From Wenzhouxiangella sp. (lineage in GTDB: Bacteria; Pseudomonadota; Gammaproteobacteria; Xanthomonadales; Wenzhouxiangellaceae): 6,055 nt of DNA. Numbering within the stretch: the first letter of the stretch is position 1; each line of letters starts with the position of its first letter. Position numbers and translations under genes: made by a program. The stretch covers positions 1 through 6,055 of the forward strand of contig JAASTB010000145.1 in the NCBI GenBank assembly GCA_021767625.1, written 5' to 3'. The notes beneath the pieces were generated by a model. It saw only the letters and a program-made list of their open reading frames with translations, was not told the DNA's origin and ran no database searches. Of this stretch, positions 1 through 4,552 are shown piece by piece.

Positions 1-192
1 AGAAGCGAAAACTACGAGGTCCACCTGATCGCCGATGCCGTCTCGTCCCGCTCGGCCTTCAACCGCGACATCGCCTTCCGGCGCATGGAAGCCGCGGGCG
101 TGCACCTGAGCTGCGTCGAGATGGTCCTGTTCGAACTGATGAAAGACGCCGGCCACCCCCGCTTCCGCGACGTCACCCGCCTGCTGAAGTAG
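1..192 (+). CDS. Isochorismatase-family cysteine hydrolase, C-terminal fragment
   Basis: The frame is open from base 1 and ends at TAG 190-192, giving the last 63 residues of a protein whose start lies outside the window. The segment YEVHLIADAVSSRSAFNRDI, followed by an amphipathic helix (FRRMEAAGVHLSCVEMVLFE) and a short tail, is the typical end of isochorismatase-like hydrolases of the YcaC type: the central strand reads V-ADAVSSR and a ...EMVLFEL helix follows. These enzymes use an Asp-Lys-Cys triad to hydrolyse small amides or vinyl ethers. The nucleophilic Cys normally sits about 15-20 residues before the ADAVSSR segment, so it lies upstream of the window and cannot be checked. The substrate cannot be inferred. 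The protein is probably cytosolic. The gene converges on the SDR at 496-1251, with a large palindrome between them. Family assignment is confident, specific function is not. Confidence 0.85.
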   Translation, partial: RSENYEVHLIADAVSSRSAFNRDIAFRRMEAAGVHLSCVEMVLFELMKDAGHPRFRDVTRLLK

Positions 193-245
193 CCCGTGTC
201 GCGTCCCTGATTCAGGCGGCGCTGGTCATGCCGTGCCAATTGGGT

Positions 246-442
246 CTCACGCAGAGCCGCAGAAGGGCGGAGTTCGCAGAGGAGAACAAGGAAAAGAAAA
301 ACCTTGAACCACGGAAAGCACGGAATACACGGAATGAAACAGATTCGAATTTCTCGTTCCGTGATTTCCGTGTATTCCGTGGTTCCCTTGGTTTTTCTCT
401 GTTCCTCTCTGCGAACTCCGCCCTTCTGCGGCTCTGCGTGAG
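246..442. repeat. Long imperfect palindrome with periodic units
   Basis: This is a nested inverted repeat of about 197 bp in the 303-bp gap between convergent genes. The outer arms 246-281 and 407-442 are perfect 36-base reverse complements, made of CGCAGAG/CCGCAGA-like words recurring every 8-9 bases. The inner arms 306-335 and 356-385 match at about 25 of 30 positions and are built from 9-base units CACGGAANN. The centre (336-355) holds the small palindrome ATTCGAAT (343-350). The stretches between outer and inner arms are A-rich on the left (286-303) and T-rich on the right (386-400). The short open frames that cross it read as repetitive HGIHG or TTEYTEITE peptides and are not credible proteins. 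The inner unit recurs at 4403-4525, so this is a repeat family rather than a one-off hairpin. No transposase or target-site duplication is visible. Confidence 0.9.
286..400. terminator. Probable bidirectional intrinsic terminator
   Basis: The inner stem (306-335 pairing with 356-385) is followed on the + strand by CCCTTGGTTTTTCTC (385-399), and on the - strand by the complement of 286-305, which reads AAGGTTTTTCTTTTC. A GC-containing stem with a U-tract on both exits fits termination of the isochorismatase gene from the left and of the SDR gene from the right. The A- and T-tracts can themselves pair, as in many bidirectional terminators. The spacing between stem end and U-tract (about 8 bases) is longer than ideal and the loop is 20 bases, so efficiency is uncertain. 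The terminator role is inferred from structure and position. Confidence 0.5.
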
Positions 443-495
443 GTCCAACGAGCACGGTCGCCCATCCGACACCACGATCGGGGACTCGCCAAACG

Positions 496-1251
496 CTACA
501 TGTTGAGCAACCGCCCGCCGTCGACGGCGAGGATCTGGCCGGTGATGTAGGGGGCGTCGAGGGCGAGGAAGGCGACCGCGCCGGCGATGTCTTCGGGATG
601 GCCCTGGCGCTGCAGGGGCACGCGTTCGAGGATTTCGCGGCCGGCTTCCGGTGACTGCTCGCTTTCGGGCCAGAGAATGGCGCCAGGTGCGACGCCGTTG
701 ACGCGCACTTCGGGCGCCAGCTCGCGGGCCAGTGAGCGAGTCTGGGCGATCAGGCCGGCCTTGGCCTGGCTGTAGACGGGGTGATTCGACAGGGGCACCA
801 GGCCGTGGATGTCGACCATGTTGACGATCGCACCCTCGCGGGCCGCAAGCTCTCCCGAGCAGGCCTGCGCCAGGAAGAACGGGGCGCGCAGGTTGCTGGC
901 CATCAGTTCGTCCCAGTCGTCCTGCGTGGCCGACCCGAACGGCGTGGGATAGAACGCCGAGGCATTGTTGACCAGGACATCGATACGGCCGAAGGCCTCG
1001 AGCGCGGCATCGCGGATGCGCTCCGGCGCCGAGTGCTCGGCCAGGTCGGCCTGTACCAGCGCGACCGAGCCGCGCCGCAGGGCCAGCAACTCATCGCGCA
1101 GGGCTTCGGCCTCGTCGGCCGAGCCGCGATAGTGAATCACCACGTCCAGTCCGCGCGCGTGCAGCCCCCGGGCCGTGGTGGCGCCGATGCGCCGGGCCGC
1201 GCCGGTTACAATCGCCACACGTCCACGCTGTGCTTCCACGCTTGTCGTCAT
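496..1251 (-). CDS. Pteridine reductase-like short-chain dehydrogenase (SDR)
   Basis: Numbering is from the ATG at 1251 (251 residues). The protein is a single Rossmann-fold SDR domain, probably cytosolic and NADPH-dependent. The cofactor loop is TGAARRIG (16-23), the form seen in pteridine reductases (PTR1, FolM) in place of the usual TGxxxGIG. The structural motif is NNAS (95-98). The catalytic Tyr and Lys are Y160 and K164 in YSQAK. The usual catalytic Ser is replaced by Asp: D147 in NMVDIHG lies 13 residues before Y160, the same spacing as Asp181/Tyr194 of Leishmania PTR1. The likely reaction is reduction of dihydrobiopterin, dihydromonapterin or dihydrofolate; the sequence does not decide which. 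An ATG at 1263 would add four residues but has only AGGG touching it, whereas the ATG at 1251 has GGAG six bases upstream. The gene is divergent from, and overlaps, the methyltransferase gene. A generic 3-oxoacyl-ACP reductase-like role is less likely. Confidence 0.9.
   Translation of the reverse strand: MTTSVEAQRGRVAIVTGAARRIGATTARGLHARGLDVVIHYRGSADEAEALRDELLALRRGSVALVQADLAEHSAPERIRDAALEAFGRIDVLVNNASAFYPTPFGSATQDDWDELMASNLRAPFFLAQACSGELAAREGAIVNMVDIHGLVPLSNHPVYSQAKAGLIAQTRSLARELAPEVRVNGVAPGAILWPESEQSPEAGREILERVPLQRQGHPEDIAGAVAFLALDAPYITGQILAVDGGRLLNM
1207..1212 (+). promoter_or_regulatory. Possible -10 element for the methyltransferase gene
   Basis: TACAAT matches TATAAT at five of six positions and lies 17 bases before the GTG at 1230, inside the divergent SDR reading frame. 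It would give a very short leader of about 10 bases. No recognisable -35 box sits 16-18 bases upstream (the sequence there is GC-rich), so this is a weak call. Confidence 0.22.
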
Positions 1252-2420
1252 CGAGTTCTCCATCCCTGTCGCTGCCCGAGCCGCCGGCCGAACTGGCTGA
1301 GCTGAGCGAAGCGTTGTGCCGCAAGGTCATCGCCGAAATCGAGCGCGACGGCCCCATGCCCTTCGACCGATACATGTCGATGGCATTGTACGAGCCCGGG
1401 CTCGGCTACTACGTCAACGGCCTGCACAAGTTCGGACCGGCCGGCGACTTCGTCACCGCCCCGGAACAGGGCGGATTGTTCGCCGCCGCACTCGCGCGCC
1501 AGTGCGACGAGGTGGCGGATGAACTCGGCCCGGGCTGGACCCTGCTGGAGCTCGGCGCCGGTTCGGGCGTGCTGGCGCGCGACCTGCTCGCCGGCCTGGC
1601 GTCCCCGCCGAGGGAGTACCTGATCCTCGAGCCCAGCGCCGCCTTGCGGGAGGTCCAGCGCGAAACCCTCGCCGATTTGCCGGTAGCGCTGCGCGATCGG
1701 GTCCGCTGGGTCGACGCCCCGCCGGCGGAAGCCTTCGAAGGGGTGATCGTCGGCAACGAGGTGATCGACGCGCTCGCCGTGGCCCGATTCGAGGTCTGCG
1801 AGGAGGGGTTGCTCGAACAATGCGTGACCTTCGACGGCGAACGGCTGCAGTGGACCACGCGCCCGCCGCGACCGCGACTGGAGCGGGCGTTCGACACGCT
1901 CCAGCAGCAGCTCGGCCGCCGGCTGCCCGCCGGCTATGCCGGGGAAATCGCCGTCGACCTGCCTGGCTGGGTGGCGACCGTCACCGAGCCGTTGGCGCGC
2001 GGACTGGTGCTGTTCATCGACTACGGCTACCCCCGCGCGGAGTACTACCACCCCGACCGAGGTGAAGGCACCCTGGTCTGCCACTACCGGCACCGTGCCC
2101 ATTTCGACCCCTTCGTCTGGCCGGGCCTGACCGACCTGTCGGCCTTCGTCGATTTCACCGCCGTGGCCGAGACCGGCCTCGACGCCGGCCTCGAAGTCGC
2201 CGGCTTCACCACGCAGGCGGGCTTCCTGCTCGCCCTGGGCGCCCACGAAGCGGTCGAAGCAGCCGACGACGACGCCGAACGGCTCAGATTGTCCGGAGAA
2301 CTCAAACGCCTCACCCTGCCCGGCGAGATGGGCGAAAAGTTCAAAGTCCTCGGCTTGGAGCGCGGGCTCGAGATACGCCTGAGTGGGTTCGGGTTGATGA
2401 GTCAATTGCATCGGCTTTGA
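1230..2420 (+). CDS. MidA/NDUFAF7-family SAM-dependent methyltransferase
   Basis: The protein has 396 residues from the GTG at 1230, close to the usual family size (COG1565, PF02636). The N-terminal helix ends in GPMPFDRYMSMALYEPGLGY (41-60), followed by AGDFVTAPE (71-79). The SAM-binding motif I is LLELGAGSGVLARDLL (105-120), with the acidic strand-2 end at LEP (133-135). GNEVIDALAV (175-184) is the family's characteristic post-motif segment. Later family blocks are FIDYGYPRAEYY (262-273), GEGTLVCHYRHRAHFDPF (278-295) and PGLTDLSAFVDF (298-309). Human NDUFAF7 dimethylates an arginine of complex I subunit NDUFS2; the bacterial target is not established, so a link to complex I here is only analogy. 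There is no membrane segment. The start is uncertain: no clear Shine-Dalgarno precedes GTG 1230 and TTG 1242 is an alternative; the first ATG (codon 43) would cut conserved sequence. With GTG it overlaps the divergent SDR by 22 bases. The stop is TGA 2418-2420. Confidence 0.9.
   Translation: MLPRLSSSSSPSLSLPEPPAELAELSEALCRKVIAEIERDGPMPFDRYMSMALYEPGLGYYVNGLHKFGPAGDFVTAPEQGGLFAAALARQCDEVADELGPGWTLLELGAGSGVLARDLLAGLASPPREYLILEPSAALREVQRETLADLPVALRDRVRWVDAPPAEAFEGVIVGNEVIDALAVARFEVCEEGLLEQCVTFDGERLQWTTRPPRPRLERAFDTLQQQLGRRLPAGYAGEIAVDLPGWVATVTEPLARGLVLFIDYGYPRAEYYHPDRGEGTLVCHYRHRAHFDPFVWPGLTDLSAFVDFTAVAETGLDAGLEVAGFTTQAGFLLALGAHEAVEAADDDAERLRLSGELKRLTLPGEMGEKFKVLGLERGLEIRLSGFGLMSQLHRL
1258..1261 (-). 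promoter_or_regulatory. Shine-Dalgarno GGAG choosing the SDR start
   Basis: Read on the - strand, GGAG (1261-1258) is followed by a 6-base spacer and ATG (1251-1249). This favours the inner ATG over the ATG at 1263-1261, whose own codon overlaps this site. Confidence 0.5.
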
Positions 2421-2425
2421 AACTA

Positions 2426-2460
2426 GGGGTTCCGGGTTCCGGGTTCGGGGTTCCGGGGGT
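2426..2460. repeat. Heptamer array A (GGGTTCN units)
   Basis: Five tandem 7-base units start 6 bases after the methyltransferase stop: GGGGTTC, CGGGTTC, CGGGTTC, GGGGTTC, then a decayed CGGGGGT. Positions 2426-2456 are the exact reverse complement of 2619-2649 (31 of 31 bases). Confidence 0.92.
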
Positions 2461-2487
2461 TGGGTGGAGCGGTTGGATTGGAGTCGA

Positions 2488-2518
2488 AGGTTTCAGTGTT
2501 CAGGTTTCAGGGTTCAGG
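2488..2518. repeat. Heptamer array B (AGGTTTC units)
   Basis: Four imperfect 7-base units (AGGTTTC, AGTGTTC, AGGTTTC, AGGGTTC) and a partial fifth. It is the reverse complement of the perfect CCTGAAA array at 2671-2705 with about three mismatches in 30 bases. Unit length equals that of array A but the consensus differs (GGTTTCA against GGGTTCC). Confidence 0.88.
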
Positions 2519-2520
2519 GG

Positions 2521-2618
2521 CGGGCAGCCGCAAGGGCGCGGAGGGCGGCATTCGCCGCGAAACGCTGGCCGACACGGCTCGCGCGGAAAGCCGCCCCGCA
2601 ACGCTTTCGGCCGCCGAT
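2521..2618. other. GC-rich spacer between heptamer arrays
   Basis: This is 98 bases of non-coding GC-rich sequence with a small perfect hairpin: GCGGC (2545-2549), loop ATTC, GCCGC (2554-2558). Its left end AGCCGCAAGGGCGCGGAG (2526-2543) resembles AGCCGCAGAAGGGCGGAG in the outer arm of the palindrome at 246-442, so it may be a decayed relative. No gene is supported here. Confidence 0.5.
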
Positions 2619-2649
2619 CCGGAACCCCGAACCCGGAACCCGGAACCCC
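2619..2649. repeat. Heptamer array A' (inverted partner of A)
   Basis: Tandem CCGGAAC/CCCGAAC units, a perfect 31-base reverse complement of 2426-2456. A hairpin with array A would enclose 162 bases, including array B. A pyrimidine-rich stretch (2649-2672) separates it from array B'. Confidence 0.92.
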
Positions 2650-2670
2650 TTGTTTCTCGTTTCTTCTTTT

Positions 2671-2705
2671 CCTGAAACCTGAAACCTGAAACCTGAAACC
2701 TGAAA
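2671..2705. repeat. Heptamer array B' (five perfect CCTGAAA units)
   Basis: Five identical tandem copies of CCTGAAA are followed by CCCTC. It is the inverted partner of array B at 2488-2518. The perfect identity of the copies points to recent expansion or active homogenisation, whereas array B has drifted. It lies 68 bases before the GMC oxidoreductase start. Confidence 0.95.
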
Positions 2706-2773
2706 CCCTCTAGTCTCATGACTCTATTTCCGGCCCCTATCATCGAGCCTGAGATAAACTCGGCAGCAGCGCC

Positions 2774-4384
2774 ATGCCCAAGACATATGACTACATCATC
2801 GTCGGCGCCGGTTCGGCCGGCTGCGTGCTCGCCAATCGCCTGAGCGCCGACCCCTCGATTCGCGTGCTGCTGCTGGAAGCCGGGCCGCGCGACTGGAATC
2901 CGTTCATCCACATGCCGGCGGGCCTGTCCAAGCTGGTCAACTTCAAGTCGCTCAACTGGAATTACGAGACAGAGCCGGAACCGGCGCTGAACAACCGCCG
3001 CCTGTACTGGCCGCGCGGCAAGGTTCTTGGCGGGTCGAGTTCCATCAACGCGATGTGCTATTCGCGCGGTCACCGCACCGACTACGACGACTGGGCGGCG
3101 GCCGGCAACCCCGGCTGGAGCTGGCAGGACGTCCTGCCCTACTTCCTGCGCTCCGAGGACCAGGCCCGGGGCGAGTCCGAGCTGCACGGCGTCGGCGGGC
3201 CGCTGAGCGTCTCGGACCTGAGCTACACGAACCCGCTCAGCGAGGTCTACATCCAGGCCGCCGAGCAGGCGGGTTTCGCCCGCAACCCGGATTTCAACGG
3301 CCCGGCCCAGCGCGGCGTGGGTTTCTACCAGGTCACGCAACGCCAGGGACGGCGCTGCAGCACGGCGGCCGGTTACCTCAATCCGGTCAAGTCGCGCCCC
3401 AACCTGACCGTGCTCACCGGCGCGTTCACGCTGGGCCTGACCTTCGCCGGCGGCGACCGGATCAACGGCGTGCGCTATCGCCGGCACGGCATCACCCAGT
3501 CCGCAATTGCCGAGCGGGAAGTCCTGCTTTCGGCCGGCGCCATCAATTCCCCGCAGCTGCTGATGCTGTCGGGCATCGGACCGGCCGGCATGCTCGAGTC
3601 CGCGGGCGTGAAATGCCGCCACGAACTGCTCGATGTGGGCCGCAACCTGCAGGACCATCTCGACATCTGCACGCTCACGCGATGCTCCCAGCCGGTCACC
3701 TACGACCAGCTCAACGAACTGAAAGTGGGCCTGCGCTACTTCCTGCACCACGAGGGCGAGGGCACCTCCAACATCGCCGAGGCGGGCGCCTTCGTCGTCA
3801 GCGGCCGCGGCCGCGACGACCGGCCGGACGTGCAGATGCATTTCGTGCCCGCCCTGCTCGACGACCACGGGCGCAACCGCCTGCCCGGCGACGGCTACAC
3901 CCTGCATGCCTGTCCGCTCAGGCCGCAGAGCCGAGGGCACCTGGCGATCCGCTCCGACGACCCGCGCCAGCCCATCGCCATCCACGCCAACTACCTGAGT
4001 GAATCCGAAGACCTCGAGATGATGCTCGAGTGCGTGAAGCTCTCGCGGCGAATCCTCGAGCAGCCGGCCTTTCGCCCCTTCCGGGCCCACGAGATCTATC
4101 CGGGCGACGACGTGCGCGACCGTGACGGGCTGATCGACTTCATCCGCACCAAGGCGGAGACGATCTACCACCCGGTGGGCACCTGTCGCATGGGAAGCGA
4201 TCCGCACTCGGTCGTCGACCCCGAACTGCGCGTGCGGGGCCTTTCGGGCCTGCGCGTGATCGACGCCTCGATCATGCCGACCCTGGTCGGCGGCAACACC
4301 AATGCGCCGACCATCATGATCGCCGAGAAGGCCGCCGACATGATCCGCAATGAGGCGGCGGCCTCGGCATTGCGGGCAGCATAG
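2774..4384 (+). CDS. GMC-family flavin alcohol dehydrogenase (AlkJ/BetA-like)
   Basis: This is a complete 536-residue protein of normal length for the family. The FAD-binding Rossmann start is YDYIIVGAGSAGCVLANRLS (5-24), with the ribose-binding acid in LLLEAG (E35). The two GMC signatures are RGKVLGGSSSINAM (81-94) and GAINSPQLLMLSGIG (255-269). The catalytic His is H466 in YHPVGTCRMG, and the second catalytic position falls in GGNTNAP (N508 or N510), as in choline oxidase/dehydrogenase. From memory the sequence closely resembles AlkJ, the membrane-associated long-chain alcohol dehydrogenase of Pseudomonas putida (shared blocks such as VSDL-Y-NPLS, GVGFYQVTQ, LQDHLDI). It therefore probably oxidises an alcohol to an aldehyde and passes electrons to quinone; choline is also possible. 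No signal peptide or membrane segment is visible. It seems to be transcribed alone: repeat-filled gaps lie on both sides and no betB-like or alk partner is present. The Shine-Dalgarno is weak (GGCAG, 2762-2766). The stop is TAG 4382-4384. Confidence 0.92.
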   Translation: MPKTYDYIIVGAGSAGCVLANRLSADPSIRVLLLEAGPRDWNPFIHMPAGLSKLVNFKSLNWNYETEPEPALNNRRLYWPRGKVLGGSSSINAMCYSRGHRTDYDDWAAAGNPGWSWQDVLPYFLRSEDQARGESELHGVGGPLSVSDLSYTNPLSEVYIQAAEQAGFARNPDFNGPAQRGVGFYQVTQRQGRRCSTAAGYLNPVKSRPNLTVLTGAFTLGLTFAGGDRINGVRYRRHGITQSAIAEREVLLSAGAINSPQLLMLSGIGPAGMLESAGVKCRHELLDVGRNLQDHLDICTLTRCSQPVTYDQLNELKVGLRYFLHHEGEGTSNIAEAGAFVVSGRGRDDRPDVQMHFVPALLDDHGRNRLPGDGYTLHACPLRPQSRGHLAIRSDDPRQPIAIHANYLSESEDLEMMLECVKLSRRILEQPAFRPFRAHEIYPGDDVRDRDGLIDFIRTKAETIYHPVGTCRMGSDPHSVVDPELRVRGLSGLRVIDASIMPTLVGGNTNAPTIMIAEKAADMIRNEAAASALRAA

Positions 4385-4402
4385 GCAGGAAAACCAGAAC
4401 CC

Positions 4403-4529
4403 GGGAACCACGGAAGACACGGAATGCACGGAAAGGATTCGTGTATCTACTGATGCGGTCACTACGATCGTATTGCCGCTAGGGTCCTGCTCTTTGTCCG
4501 TGCTTTCAGTGTGCCCCGTGGTTCCACGG
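4403..4529. repeat. Second CACGGAA palindrome between convergent genes
   Basis: The left arm 4403-4435 consists of 9-base units (CCACGGAAG, ACACGGAAT, GCACGGAAA). The right arm 4492-4525 is its imperfect reverse complement, with substitutions and a one-base shift. The units are the same as the inner arms at 306-385, and both copies have GATTCG just inside the left arm (342-347 and 4435-4440). The outer CGCAGAG-type arms of the first copy are absent. The 56-base centre has weak internal symmetry: GCGG 4455-4458 with CCGC 4476-4479 around the palindrome ACGATCGT (4464-4471). The right arm runs into a separate hairpin, CCGTGG-TT-CCACGG (4516-4529). It fills most of the gap between the GMC gene and the M48 protease gene, so it may stop transcription from either side, but the flanking U-tracts are poor. 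Confidence 0.85.
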
Positions 4530-4552
4530 TTCTTGTTGAATCGTAATCGCGC

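Noticed and set aside
12..506. Several short open frames (81-147 residues) across the first palindrome, one including a hydrophobic stretch
   Set aside because: Their sequence is translated repeat (HGIHG, TTEYTEITE), they occur on both strands because the DNA is palindromic, and one overlaps the isochorismatase end.
1248..2411. 387-residue open frame on the - strand
   Set aside because: It is antisense to the methyltransferase gene, with low-complexity Gln/Arg/Gly-rich sequence and no recognisable domain.
2426..2705. CRISPR-like array
   Set aside because: The units are only 7 bases long and directly abutting, with no unique spacers and no cas genes.
2718..2743. Promoter for the GMC gene (ATGACT ... 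TATCAT)
   Set aside because: TATCAT at 2738 is a fair -10, but the only -35-like hexamer is just 14 bases away, so I do not call it.
2507..4462. 651-residue open frame on the - strand
   Set aside because: It lies antisense over the GMC gene, whose motifs are unambiguous. The length is an effect of GC-rich codon bias, and its ends are translated repeat arrays.
4385..4552. Strong intrinsic terminator at the second palindrome
   Set aside because: Hairpins are present, but the exits read GGTTCTTGTTG (+) and GGTTTTCC (-). Neither is a good U-tract, so I left it as a repeat.
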